64,000 nucleotides of DNA from contig NZ_JAJTBG010000009.1 in assembly GCF_021287045.1 (NCBI RefSeq), positions 124,001 through 188,000 of the forward strand, read 5' to 3'. Below the pieces are notes generated by a model. The model had not been told where the DNA came from, did no database searches, and worked only from the letters and a program-made list of their open reading frames with translations. This document shows, in pieces, positions 53,897-62,176 of this stretch (position 1 is the first letter of the stretch; each line of letters begins with the position of its first letter). Both the position numbers and the translations under genes were made by a program. This DNA comes from Oryzomicrobium sp. (GTDB lineage: Bacteria; Pseudomonadota; Gammaproteobacteria; Burkholderiales; Rhodocyclaceae).

Positions 53897-54817
53897 CTAC
53901 CCCGCCAGGGACGCAGCGAGGAAGCGGGCCAGGCCGCCTTGCAGGGGCTTTTGCCGGTGGCGGATGAAGTACAGGGGCCGGGCCAGGTCCGCCAATCCGA
54001 CCAGATCCGGAGGCAGGCCCGCCGCCCCTTGCCGCGCCCCCAGGTCCACCACGCCGCCCCGCTCCAGCAGGTCCGCCACCACGTGGCGCGACAGGCACGA
54101 CACCCCCAGGCCAGCGGCCACGGTCCGCTTGACCGCCTCGGAATTGCCCAGGGCCAGGGTCACCTTGAGGTGACCGAGCAGGGGCACCAGCAGTTGCTCC
54201 AGCACCTCCCGGGTGCCGGAGCCGGTTTCGCGCAGCACCCAGTCGGCCCCGGCCAGGGCCTCCCGGGTCAGGGCGCCTGCCGCCGCCGCATGGACCAGGG
54301 GATGGTCCCGGCCGGCGAAGACCACCAGCTCGTCCCGCTGCCAAGGCGTCACCACCAGGTCCGGGTGGCGACACACCCCTTCGATGAAGCCGCCGTCCAC
54401 GGTGAATTCGGCCACGGCGGCAACAATATCGGCGGTGTTGGCCACGTCCAGACGCAGCCGGGCCTGGGGGTTGTCGCGGCGGAAGGCGGCGATCAGGGGC
54501 GGCAGCAGGTAGTTGCCCACGGTGGTGCTGGCCCCCAGGCGCAGGGAGGCGGCCTCGCCGGCGAACAGCCGGCCGATGTCGGCGGCCTGTTCGAGCAGGG
54601 CGGTGGCCCGGGGCAGCAGCAGGCGGCCCGATTCGTTGAGGCGCAGCTGGCGGCCGATGCGGTCGAACAGGGGGGTGCCCAACTGACGCTCCAGCTCGGC
54701 CAAGGCGGCGGAGGCGGCGGACTGGGACAGGGCGGTGGCCTCCGCCCCCCGGCCGGTGGTGCCGTGGCGGGCGATGGCGACGAAGACTTCGAGCTGGCGC
54801 AGGGTGAGGTGGAGCAC
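53897..54817 (-). CDS. yeiE: LysR-family regulator, YeiE-like
   Basis: This 306-residue regulator has the DNA-binding helix-turn-helix at residues 1-60 (LRQLEVFVAIARHGTTGRGA, ALSQSAASAALAELERQLG). It is divergent from a YeiH-type exporter gene across 125 bases, the same pairing as yeiE-yeiH in enterobacteria. In those bacteria YeiE responds to sulfite and supports sulfite tolerance. The ASTTVGNYLLPPLIAAFRRD phrase is typical of the CysB/CysL-like effector domain. An ATTACC/GGTTAT dyad lies 6 bases before its start. Confidence 0.88.
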   Translation of the reverse strand: MLHLTLRQLEVFVAIARHGTTGRGAEATALSQSAASAALAELERQLGTPLFDRIGRQLRLNESGRLLLPRATALLEQAADIGRLFAGEAASLRLGASTTVGNYLLPPLIAAFRRDNPQARLRLDVANTADIVAAVAEFTVDGGFIEGVCRHPDLVVTPWQRDELVVFAGRDHPLVHAAAAGALTREALAGADWVLRETGSGTREVLEQLLVPLLGHLKVTLALGNSEAVKRTVAAGLGVSCLSRHVVADLLERGGVVDLGARQGAAGLPPDLVGLADLARPLYFIRHRQKPLQGGLARFLAASLAG

Positions 54818-54822
54818 GACCT

Positions 54823-54843
54823 ATTACCTTTAAAACCGGTTAT
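54823..54843. promoter_or_regulatory. ATTACC-N9-GGTTAT dyad, likely YeiE operator
   Basis: The near-inverted repeat ATTACC (54823-54828) and GGTTAT (54838-54843) fits the T-N11-A spacing of LysR operators. It lies in the AT-rich gap between the divergent yeiE- and yeiH-like genes. Confidence 0.5.
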
Positions 54844-54942
54844 TTCAACGTTTTTTATTCGTTTTTCAGGTTGATGGCAAGCCGGTAAGGTGGCGTCCAT
54901 GGCGGGTCCGTCGATCCGCCCGGACAACCCACGAGGCTCCCC

Positions 54943-56124
54943 ATGTCCTCCCCTGCCAATGCATCCGCGGCCCTGGCCGCCCCGCCCCTGTCGTTCGCGC
55001 AACGCATTTTCCAAGGCTTTCGGGCCGCCGCCCCCGGCCTCATCCTCACCCTGGCCCTGGGCCTGGGCGCCCTGCTGCTCGCCCGCCAGCCGGCGGTGCA
55101 GGGCTGGGGATTGTCGGCCCTGACCCTGGCCATCGTCGCCGGCATCTTCATCGGCAACACCGTGTTCGCCCCGGTGGAACGGCTCGCCGCCCCCGGCGTA
55201 GGGGTGGCCAAGCAGACCCTGCTGCGCGCCGGCATCGTGCTCTACGGTCTGCGCCTGACCTTTCAGGACATCGCCGCGGTGGGCACCGCCGGGCTGGTGG
55301 TCGACGCCCTGGTGGTGGCGATCACCTTCGTCCTGGCCCTGCAACTGGGCACCCGCTGGCTCGGCCTGAGCCGCCGCCAGGCGGCCCTGATCGGCGCCGG
55401 CAGCGCCATCTGCGGCGCGGCGGCGGTGCTGGCCACGGCGCCGGTGGTGGCGTCCGCCCACGCGGCCCGGGATGAGGGCCACCATGAAAGCCCCCTGGCC
55501 GACCAGGTGGCGGTGGCGGTGGCCACGGTGGTGGTGTTCGGCACTCTGGCCATGTTCACCTACCCGGCCCTCTACGCCGCCCTGGCCCACTGGGGCTGGG
55601 CCGTCTCGCCGGAAGCCTTCGGCCTGTACACCGGCGCCACGGTGCACGAGGTGGCCCAGGTGGTGGCCGCCGGCCGCGCCATCAGCCCGGACGCGGCAGC
55701 CACGGCGGTGATCGCCAAGATGCTGCGGGTGATGATGCTGGCGCCCTTTCTGGTGATTCTGGCCGGGCTGTTTGCCAGCGGCGGCGCCGGCAACGGTGGT
55801 AATGGTGCTAATGGCGGCAATGTCGCCGGCCGGGGCGCGGCGGTGCTGCGCGCCTTCCCCTGGTTCGCCCTGGGCTTCGTCGCCCTGGCCGGGTTCAATT
55901 CCCTGGACCTGCTGCCCCAGGCAGTGAAGGGCGGCCTGATCGTCGCCGACGACCTGCTGCTGGCCACCGCCATGGGCGCCCTGGGCCTGACCACCCGCTT
56001 TTCCGCCATCCGCCGCGCCGGCCCCCGGCCCCTGCTGCTGGCCGGCCTGCTGGCCCTGTGGCTGGTGGCGGGCGGCGGAGCCCTGACCGCCCTGACCGCC
56101 CTGGCCCTGCACCTGGCGGGCTGA
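54943..56124 (+). CDS. yeiH: YeiH family putative sulfate/sulfite exporter
   Basis: This 393-residue inner-membrane protein with about ten hydrophobic segments belongs to the PSE family (UPF0324/YeiH). Characteristic phrases are LRAGIVLYGLRLTFQDIAAV, GAGSAICGAAAVLATAPVVA and YTGATVHEVAQVVAAG. A Gly/Asn-rich cytoplasmic loop (SGGAGNGGNGANGGNVAG, about residue 285) is an unusual low-complexity insertion. Export of a sulfur oxyanion is the family's proposed role and fits the adjacent YeiE-like regulator and, at a distance, soxB. Direct evidence for substrate is lacking. Confidence 0.9.
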   Translation: MSSPANASAALAAPPLSFAQRIFQGFRAAAPGLILTLALGLGALLLARQPAVQGWGLSALTLAIVAGIFIGNTVFAPVERLAAPGVGVAKQTLLRAGIVLYGLRLTFQDIAAVGTAGLVVDALVVAITFVLALQLGTRWLGLSRRQAALIGAGSAICGAAAVLATAPVVASAHAARDEGHHESPLADQVAVAVATVVVFGTLAMFTYPALYAALAHWGWAVSPEAFGLYTGATVHEVAQVVAAGRAISPDAAATAVIAKMLRVMMLAPFLVILAGLFASGGAGNGGNGANGGNVAGRGAAVLRAFPWFALGFVALAGFNSLDLLPQAVKGGLIVADDLLLATAMGALGLTTRFSAIRRAGPRPLLLAGLLALWLVAGGGALTALTALALHLAG

Positions 56125-56169
56125 CCGTCCCCCAGCTCCCCGGCCCGGGGCAACGCCCCCTGGCCCAAC

Positions 56170-56207
56170 AAAAAACCTCGCCGGGCATATGCCGGGCGGG
56201 GTTTTTT
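56170..56207. terminator. Bidirectional intrinsic terminator between yeiH and hiuH-like genes
   Basis: A CCTCGCCGGGC/GCCGGGCGGGG stem with an ATAT loop and some mismatches is flanked by AAAAAA on the left and TTTTTT on the right. It therefore works for both converging genes. Confidence 0.85.
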
Positions 56208-56220
56208 GCCAGTGCGGGGC

Positions 56221-56634
56221 TTAATTGCCCCGGTAGGTGGAGTAGCCGTAGGGACTGAGCAGCAGGGGGATGTGGTAGTGCTGCGTCGCATCCTCGACGG
56301 TGAAGGGCACCGGGATCTCGGGGAAGAAGGTCGGCTGCTTGATCTTGGCGAAGTGCTCGCCGGTATGGAACACCACCCGGTACTCACCGGCGGCGAAACG
56401 CTCCTTGGCCGGGAACATCTCACGGATGCGGCCCTGGGCGTCGGTCACGGCCGAGCCGAGGGGGCGCCAGCCGGCGGCGGTCTTTTGCTCGAGATCGACG
56501 GTCACGCCCGGGGTCGGCTGGCCGCTTTGCAGGTCCAGGATGTGGACGCTCAACGGGTTGCCGGCGGCGAGGGCGGCGTGGCTGGCGAGGCAAAGCAGGC
56601 CGGCCAGGGCCAGGGTGCGGATCGGTTGCAGCAT
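56221..56634 (-). CDS. hiuH: Transthyretin-like hydroxyisourate hydrolase with signal peptide
   Basis: This 137-residue protein has a signal peptide (AGLLCLASHAALA) and a transthyretin-like fold. The hallmarks of 5-hydroxyisourate hydrolase are present: LSVHILDLQSGQPTPGVTVD with His31, then DAQGRI and a C-terminal YRGN (134-137), close to the usual YRGS. The family hydrolyses 5-hydroxyisourate in purine breakdown. A periplasmic form is also known in E. coli (YedX), where it sits beside the HprRS two-component genes, as here. No other uric-acid gene is nearby. GGAGG precedes the start. Confidence 0.9.
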   Translation of the reverse strand: MLQPIRTLALAGLLCLASHAALAAGNPLSVHILDLQSGQPTPGVTVDLEQKTAAGWRPLGSAVTDAQGRIREMFPAKERFAAGEYRVVFHTGEHFAKIKQPTFFPEIPVPFTVEDATQHYHIPLLLSPYGYSTYRGN

Positions 56635-56661
56635 GGAACTATCCTCCTTGAAAAAAGGGAT

Positions 56662-57147
56662 TCAACGGGTTTGCAGGTCGGGGCGACCGGCCAGGGCGGC
56701 CCGGGCGCAGGTGTCGTCGCCCTCGGGGCCGCCGCCCCCCGCCACGCCGATGGCCCCCACCAGGGCATCGCCCTGCCACAGCGGCACGCCGCCGCCGAGC
56801 AGCAGCAGTTCGGGCAGGTGGGCGAGGTTGGCCGTGTCGGGGTTGGCCCGGGCGGCCCGCCCCAAGTGCAGGGTGGCGGTCTTGGTCGACAGGGCGCTGT
56901 AGGCCTTGCGGCGCGCCGCCTCGGTGTTGTGGGGGCCAACGCCGTCGCCCCGGCCCAGCAGCACGGTCTGACCGCCGGCATCGAGCACGGCGATGGTGAC
57001 CGCCTTGCCCCGGGCCGCGCAGGCCTCCCGGGCCGAGGCCGCCAGCTGTTCCGCAGCCGACAAGGTCAGTTGCGGTGCGACGGGCAGGGGCGCGGCCTGG
57101 ACAGCGGTGGCGGCGAACACCAGGGGAAAGAGGAATTTACCGGTCAT
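56662..57147 (-). CDS. Secreted HbpS/GlcG-family protein
   Basis: This 161-residue protein has a signal peptide (KFLFPLVFAATAVQA) and the HbpS/GlcG fold with AVLDAGGQTVLLGRGDGVG and LLLGGGVPLWQGDALVGAIG. HbpS of Streptomyces binds haem outside the cell and controls the redox-sensing SenS-SenR pair; GlcG proteins are otherwise poorly known. Here the gene is 27 bases upstream of hiuH on the same strand and divergent from a two-component system, with a CusR/HprR-type box in between. A role as accessory sensor is attractive but inferred. Confidence 0.85.
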   Translation of the reverse strand: MTGKFLFPLVFAATAVQAAPLPVAPQLTLSAAEQLAASAREACAARGKAVTIAVLDAGGQTVLLGRGDGVGPHNTEAARRKAYSALSTKTATLHLGRAARANPDTANLAHLPELLLLGGGVPLWQGDALVGAIGVAGGGGPEGDDTCARAALAGRPDLQTR

Positions 57148-57215
57148 CGGATGGTCTCCGTCACAGTGATGCCGGCCACGATAGCGGGCGGGGGCTGGCG
57201 GAACGGTGGCGGCCC

Positions 57216-57233
57216 GATGACAAAATTGTCATC
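57216..57233. promoter_or_regulatory. CusR/HprR-type operator (GATGACAA-AA-TTGTCATC)
   Basis: A perfect 8-base inverted repeat with a 2-base centre. ATGACAANNTTGTCAT is the known CusR/HprR-box consensus in E. coli. It lies 69 bases before the HbpS-like start and 53 bases before the response-regulator start, so it can serve both divergent units. Confidence 0.8.
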
Positions 57234-57285
57234 CACCGCCGCGCCCGCCCTGGCTACCATCCGGGCTCGATGAGGAGGCGCAAGC

Positions 57286-57957
57286 GTGCGGATACTGGTG
57301 GTGGAAGACGAGCCGAAGACCGGCGACTACTTGAAGAAGGGGCTGACCGAATCGGGCTTTGTCGTCGACCTGGCCCGGGACGGCCGGGAGGGGCTGCACC
57401 TTGCCGAGGAAGGAGGGCACGACCTGATCGTGCTCGACGTGATGCTGCCCGGGCTGGACGGCTGGCAGGTGCTGCGCCGGCTGCGCGAGGGCCGGGGGAC
57501 GCCGGTGATCTTCCTGACCGCCCGGGACGGCCTGGACGACCGGATCAAGGGGCTGGAACTGGGGGCCGACGACTACCTGGTCAAGCCCTTCGCCTTCGCC
57601 GAACTGGTGGCGCGCATCCGCACCCTGCTGCGGCGCGGCCCCCTGCGCGAGGCGGACCAGCTGGCCATCGACGATCTGTGCATGGACGTGCCGGCGCGCC
57701 GCGTCACTCGGGGCGGCGAGCGCATCCACCTGACGCCGCGGGAATTCGCCCTGCTGCACCTGCTGCTGCGCCGCCAGGGCGAGGTGCTCTCCCGCAGCCA
57801 GATCGCCTCCCAGGTGTGGGACATGAACTTCGACAGCGACACCAACGTGGTGGACGTGGCGATCCGGCGCCTGCGGCAAAAGATCGGCGACCCGGTGCCG
57901 GGGCGGCTGATCCACGCGGTGCGCGGCATGGGCTACGTGTGCGAATGGCGCCCGTGA
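57286..57957 (+). CDS. OmpR-family response regulator, CusR/HprR-like
   Basis: This 223-residue regulator has a receiver domain (1-120) with acidic pocket Glu7-Asp8-Glu9, phosphorylated Asp51 in [10 protein letters not shown] and Lys in [11 protein letters not shown]. The OmpR-type winged helix (about 128-220) has [20 protein letters not shown] and [16 protein letters not shown]. It belongs to the CusR/CopR/IrlR/HprR group of metal and redox regulators. GTG 57286 is preceded by GAGGAGG. The CusR/HprR-type box upstream supports this call. Copper, or H2O2/HOCl as for HprR, are the main candidates for signal; the hiuH neighbour favours the HprR analogue. Confidence 0.92.
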   Translation: MRILVVEDEPKTGDYLKKGLTESGFVVDLARDGREGLHLAEEGGHDLIVLDVMLPGLDGWQVLRRLREGRGTPVIFLTARDGLDDRIKGLELGADDYLVKPFAFAELVARIRTLLRRGPLREADQLAIDDLCMDVPARRVTRGGERIHLTPREFALLHLLLRRQGEVLSRSQIASQVWDMNFDSDTNVVDVAIRRLRQKIGDPVPGRLIHAVRGMGYVCEWRP

Positions 57958-59366
57958 CGCCCCGCCTGTCCCTGGGCGCCCGGCTGGCGGTCTTGTTCGC
58001 CGCAGTGGTCGCCGTCGCCAGCAGCGCCTTGGGCTTTTACCTCTACCACTCCTTCGCCGGCCAGCTCGAATGGCGCGACGACGTGCAACTGCTCGGCAAG
58101 CTCCGGCAGTTGCGCCAGCAGCTCGCCGACGCGGCCACCCCCGAACTGCTGCTGACGCGCCCCCAGTACCTGCGCGACACGATGAGCGGCGAGAGCAACG
58201 CCCTGATCGAGGTGCGCGACACCACCGGCCGCGCCCTGCTGACGATCAACCCGCGCCGCGAGGCCCTGCCCGCCCCCGCCCCCCTGGCCGAAAACGAGGA
58301 GCCGACTCCAACGGCGCTGGTGCGCTGGCGCACCCGGGACGGCAGCCCCGCCGCCGCGGTGGCCGGCGTGGCCCGGCTGGGGCAGCCCGACGGGCGCCCC
58401 GTCATCATCACCGTCGCCCGCGCCTATCCGGACCGGGAGGCGCTGCTGGCCGCCTATCGCTGGCGCATCGGCCTGGCCGCCACCGCCGCCGCGCTGCTGG
58501 CCGCGCTCCTGTCCACCTGGGTGGTGTGGCGCGCCCTGGCACCGCTGCGCCGCTTGAGCCGCGAAGCCGGCGACATCACCGTCAATCGGCTGTCGACCCG
58601 GCTCGTGGATCGCGATGCGCCGCCCGAGATCGCGCGCTTGATCGCGGCGCTCAACACCATGCTCGCCCGCCTCGAAGACGGCTTCGCCCGGCTATCCCAG
58701 TTCGCCGCCGACCTGGCCCACGAATTCCGCACCCCGGTGGGCAACCTGCTCGGCCAGAGCCAGGTGATGCTCGCGCGCCCGCGCCCGGAGGCCGAATACC
58801 AGGCGCTGCTCGAATCGAACATCGAAGAGCTGGAACGGCTGGCGCGCATGATCGACAACATGCTGTTTCTCGCCCGGGCCGATCACGCCGGGCAGGCCCT
58901 CGACAGGCAGCCCCTGTCGATCGCCGCCGAGCTGACCCGGCAGGCCGAGTACTTCGAGGGCGTAGCCGAAGAACGGGGACTGACGCTCCTGGCCCAAGGG
59001 GACGGCACCCTGTGGGCCGACCCGGCCTTGCTGCGCCGCGCCCTGGGCAACCTGGTGGCCAATGCGGTGCGGCACGCCACACCCGGCAGCACGATCCGGC
59101 TGGCGGCGGCCCACGACGGGAACGCCTGGAACCTAATGGTGGAAAACGACGGCGCGCCCCTGCCCGAAGACGTGCTCGCCCGCCTGTTCGACCGCTTTTA
59201 TCGCGCCGACACGGCCCGCGCCGATTCGGCCCGCTCCAATGGCCTGGGCCTGGCGATCGTGCGCTCGATCATGGCCCTGCACGGCGGGCAGGCCCAGGTG
59301 GCGCAAGCCGGGTCGCGGCTGCGCTTCACCCTGACGTTTCCCGACGCCCCGGGCCCGGCAGCGTAA
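57945..59366 (+). CDS. Sensor histidine kinase, heavy-metal/HprS type
   Basis: This 473-residue kinase has two membrane helices (about 13-35 and 175-195) around a periplasmic domain of about 140 residues, then HAMP (about 196-245), HisKA with His259 in [14 protein letters not shown], and HATPase with [14 protein letters not shown] and the [11 protein letters not shown] box. The layout matches CusS/IrlS/HprS ('heavy metal sensor kinase'). It overlaps the regulator gene by 13 bases from ATG 57945, or by 4 from GTG 57954; I favour the ATG. No His/Met-rich copper motif stands out in the periplasmic part. Confidence 0.92.
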   Translation: MAPVTPRLSLGARLAVLFAAVVAVASSALGFYLYHSFAGQLEWRDDVQLLGKLRQLRQQLADAATPELLLTRPQYLRDTMSGESNALIEVRDTTGRALLTINPRREALPAPAPLAENEEPTPTALVRWRTRDGSPAAAVAGVARLGQPDGRPVIITVARAYPDREALLAAYRWRIGLAATAAALLAALLSTWVVWRALAPLRRLSREAGDITVNRLSTRLVDRDAPPEIARLIAALNTMLARLEDGFARLSQFAADLAHEFRTPVGNLLGQSQVMLARPRPEAEYQALLESNIEELERLARMIDNMLFLARADHAGQALDRQPLSIAAELTRQAEYFEGVAEERGLTLLAQGDGTLWADPALLRRALGNLVANAVRHATPGSTIRLAAAHDGNAWNLMVENDGAPLPEDVLARLFDRFYRADTARADSARSNGLGLAIVRSIMALHGGQAQVAQAGSRLRFTLTFPDAPGPAA

Positions 59367-59488
59367 GACGTCGCGGCGTGGCGTGGCGCGGCGGGCGATC
59401 CCGGCGCTCCGGGCCGGACACGTCCAGACACGCTCAGGCGCTCTTCGGGCGCCCTCGCCCCTTGCGCTGGCGCTTCGGTCCGGTCGGG

Positions 59489-60364
59489 TCAATCGGCCCA
59501 GAAGGTCAGCAGACGTTCCACCAGGGCCGCATCCTGCTCGCCGCTGCGGCACACCAGGGACAGGTGGTAGCCCGGCAGGTCCGCCTCCAGGGGGCGGATC
59601 CAGTAGTCCTCGCCCATGCCCCCCGTCTCGGACTCGGGCACCACGGCGATGCCGGCAAAGCCCCGGCGCATCAGCTCCAGCAGCAGGGACACGTCGGAGC
59701 TGTAAAGGGCCACGTTGGGAGTCAGCCCCAGTTCGTGGAAGCTGCGCAGCAGGCGCTCGTAGGTGCTCACGCCGAAGGAGCGGCGCAGCAGCAGCAGGGG
59801 ATGGGGCGCCAGGTCGGCCAGGGTGAGGCGCTGCGGCACCGTGCCGTGCAGGCGGCGCGGCAACACCGCCACCGGCGGGCTGCTGGCCAGGCGCTGAATG
59901 CGGAAGTTTTCCGGGTGCAGGGGCGGCTGCATGAAGGCGGCGTCGATCTGGCCGGTTTCGAGCAGGTGCTCCAGGTAGCTCGAATCCCCCACCACCAGGC
60001 CGATCTGCCGGTCCTGAAAGAGCGCCCGCAAGTTCTCGAAGCGAGACAGCCACAGGGCCCGGGAGGTGGGGGTGAGGCCGATGCGCAGGGTCGGCCCGGC
60101 CTGGGTGGCGGCACGGATCACCTCTTCCTTGGTGGCATCCACGCTGCGCAGGATGTCCCGGGCACGGCGGTAGAGCAGCCGGCCGGCGTCGGTGAGTTGC
60201 AGCTGGCGGCCCTGACGCAGGAAGAGGGGCGTGCCCAGTTCCTCTTCCAGTTCGCGCAGGCGCTGGCTCAGGGGCGGCTGGGCCATGTGCAGCACCCGGG
60301 CCGCCCGGCTGATCTGGCCCTGGTCGGCAATGGTGCAGAAGTAGTGCAGGCGCTTCAGGTCCAT
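59489..60364 (-). CDS. LysR-family regulator divergent from a DUF554 gene
   Basis: This 291-residue regulator has the DNA-binding domain at residues 1-60 (LHYFCTIADQGQISRAARVL, MAQPPLSQRLRELEEELGTP) and a LysR effector domain of the CbbR/BenM-like type. It is divergent from the DUF554 gene and faces a region with several ATATCG elements (60386-60466), its probable operators. The two-component kinase ends 122 bases away on the opposite strand. The effector is unknown. Confidence 0.9.
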   Translation of the reverse strand: MDLKRLHYFCTIADQGQISRAARVLHMAQPPLSQRLRELEEELGTPLFLRQGRQLQLTDAGRLLYRRARDILRSVDATKEEVIRAATQAGPTLRIGLTPTSRALWLSRFENLRALFQDRQIGLVVGDSSYLEHLLETGQIDAAFMQPPLHPENFRIQRLASSPPVAVLPRRLHGTVPQRLTLADLAPHPLLLLRRSFGVSTYERLLRSFHELGLTPNVALYSSDVSLLLELMRRGFAGIAVVPESETGGMGEDYWIRPLEADLPGYHLSLVCRSGEQDAALVERLLTFWAD

Positions 60365-60385
60365 GGCGTCACCCCGCGGCTTTTC

Positions 60386-60466
60386 ATATCGTTTCGATAT
60401 TGATGCAAATTCAAACGATATTATCCACGCGGACCTTCGCTCAATACACTTTCGTCTTCATATCGT
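60386..60466. promoter_or_regulatory. Cluster of ATATCG operators
   Basis: A perfect palindrome ATATCG-TTT-CGATAT (60386-60400) is followed by ACGATAT (60415-60421) and CATATCGT (60459-60466). All share the same half-site, and the spacing of the first two is about two DNA turns. They lie between the divergent LysR and DUF554 genes. Confidence 0.6.
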
Positions 60467-60608
60467 AAAAGTTGCCTTGCTGGACCACGTTGCCACAGAG
60501 CCACGCTACCCGGCCGGCCGCGGACCGGGGGGCCCCGATCCTCCGGCCCCCGCCCCGGCGCTGCCGTGCCGAGGCGGGCAAGGCGACGCGGAAGAAAGCG
60601 AGCGTGCA

Positions 60609-61325
60609 ATGCTGGGTCCCCTGGTCAATAGCGCCGTCCTGATCGTGGGCGGCATTTCCGGCGCAATCCTGGGCCGGCGCATCCCGGTGCGGGTCAGCCA
60701 GGCCCTGCCGCTGACCTGCGGCATCCTCGCCGCCGGCATCGGCACCACCCTGATGGCCAAGGTCCATGCCATTCCGCCCCTGGCCCTGGCGCTGCTGGGC
60801 GGGGCGCTGATCGGCGAGCTGCTGTGCCTCGAACGGGGGTTGGAGCTGGCCATCGGCTGGGCCCAGAAGCAGGCCGAACGGCTGCTGCCTGGGGACAAGG
60901 GCAACCCCAAGGTGGAAGGCTTCGTCGCCAAGTACGTGACCATCCTGGTGCTGTTCTGCGCCAGCGGCATGGGCATCTTCGGCGCCACCCACGAAGGCAT
61001 GACCGGCGAAGCCCAGATCCTCATCGCCAAGTCGGTGCTCGACCTGTTCACCGCCACCATCTTCGCCGCCGAACTGGGGGGGTCCGTGGCCCTCATCGCC
61101 GTTCCCCAGATGCTCATCCAGGGGGCCCTCTACGCCAGCGCCACCCTGCTGGTGCCCCTGACCACACCGGCCATGCTGGCCGATTTTTCCGCCTGCGGCG
61201 GCCTGGTGATGCTCGCCACCGGCCTACGCATCTGCGGCATCAAGCTGTTCCCGGTGGTGAACATGCTCCCCGCCCTGGTGCTGGCAATGCCGTGTTCGGC
61301 GCTGTGGGGGCGGGTGTTTGGGTGA
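60609..61325 (+). CDS. DUF554 family membrane protein
   Basis: This 238-residue inner-membrane protein has about seven hydrophobic segments and the family phrases MLGPLVNSAVLIVGGISGAI and VLDLFTATIFAAELGGSVAL. DUF554 (YdfK-type) proteins are of unknown function. The ATG at 60609 directly precedes the conserved N-terminus; the ribosome site is weak (GAAAGCGAG). Regulation by the divergent LysR protein through the ATATCG elements is likely. Beyond its TGA the same frame stays open for another 44 codons (see next entry). Confidence 0.9.
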   Translation: MLGPLVNSAVLIVGGISGAILGRRIPVRVSQALPLTCGILAAGIGTTLMAKVHAIPPLALALLGGALIGELLCLERGLELAIGWAQKQAERLLPGDKGNPKVEGFVAKYVTILVLFCASGMGIFGATHEGMTGEAQILIAKSVLDLFTATIFAAELGGSVALIAVPQMLIQGALYASATLLVPLTTPAMLADFSACGGLVMLATGLRICGIKLFPVVNMLPALVLAMPCSALWGRVFG

Positions 61326-61460
61326 GGGAGCGAACTCGCTACCCGTGTAAGGAAAATTTGGCCGTACCTGGTGCGCTCCGACCACATGTGCACGGCCGGC
61401 CTCAACACCAGCAGCGTCAATTACGTGGCTGCGGCCCTGGCAGCGGTACTGCAAGACTAA
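61326..61460 (+). other. Open in-frame extension after the DUF554 stop, possible gene fragment
   Basis: Forty-four codons in the same frame as DUF554 follow its TGA and end at TAA 61458. They read ...IWPYLVRSDHMCTAG... and ...SSVNYVAAALAAVL, which looks protein-like but matches nothing I recognise. It could be the C-terminal scar of a lost gene, or chance. No start with a ribosome site precedes it. Confidence 0.3.
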
Positions 61461-61538
61461 TCGATGCAACGGGATGGGCTACTGGAAGATGCCATGAAAT
61501 GGCCATCCGGCGTCTGCATCACAGGGTGGGCCGTTTCA

Positions 61539-61925
61539 TTAGCTGTAAACAACCGCCAGTAGTGCAAAAAACACGAGAAGAAAGATACCGGGGAAAAATG
61601 CGACAAAGACTTTATTGTGCTTTTCCTTTGGGTAGCGCCCCAAGGTCAACACAAGTAGAAGGACACGACCCAGTGGATACGTAACGAGTGCCCCTGGAGC
61701 TAAGGCAACCAACTCCGGCGCTGCAACCCACTTTTCGCTGCTGACACTCTGACGCGCATATTGCATCTCCAATTCCGTACGAACCGCATCAGCCGATATG
61801 TAGCCTTTCGTAATACTCACGCCATCCTTCTGCCCAAAAAATCGGCGAGCACCGAAACCCTGATCGGCAATCTCAACGATTTGAAACCCATTAAACTCTG
61901 AAACGACAGTCGTCTTATTTTTCAT
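61539..61925 (-). CDS. Hypothetical small membrane protein in a lower-GC patch
   Basis: This 128-residue protein has a soluble N-terminal half (about 1-72, with EMQYARQSVSSEKWVAA) and two membrane segments (about 76-96 and 106-127, ending FFALLAVVYS). Codon use is visibly more AT-rich than all neighbours (many AAA, ATT, GAA, TTT codons), and the flanking 150-200 bases are also AT-rich. This suggests recent transfer. I recognise no family. A signal peptide is absent, so the N-terminal half is probably cytoplasmic. Confidence 0.7.
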   Translation of the reverse strand: MKNKTTVVSEFNGFQIVEIADQGFGARRFFGQKDGVSITKGYISADAVRTELEMQYARQSVSSEKWVAAPELVALAPGALVTYPLGRVLLLVLTLGRYPKEKHNKVFVAFFPGIFLLVFFALLAVVYS

Positions 61926-62093
61926 AGCAGGCTACAGGTCATTTAAAAAGTAGGCGATTGAAAATTGAGCCAAGAATTCCCCCACCATTCTTGCCCTATA
62001 AGTTTTTATTTTGGTCAGTGCAGGAGCTACGACCGCCAACACTAAAAATTATGCCGCAAGTATAAGCGACGATATTTCATCCTTCACAACCCC

Positions 62094-62148
62094 AAAAGCA
62101 CAACGCCCCGCCGCCACCGGAATCGACCGGTAGCGACAGGGCGTTGTG
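62094..62148 (-). terminator. Intrinsic terminator after soxB
   Basis: CACAACGCCC (62099-62108) pairs with GGGCGTTGTG (62139-62148); ACCGG/CCGGT inside gives a second stem. On the minus strand the structure is followed by a short T run (62094-62097). It is 28 bases beyond the soxB stop. A run of nine G (62160-62168) lies between. Confidence 0.8.
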
Positions 62149-62176
62149 TTATCGGCGACGGGGGGGGGTTAAACCG

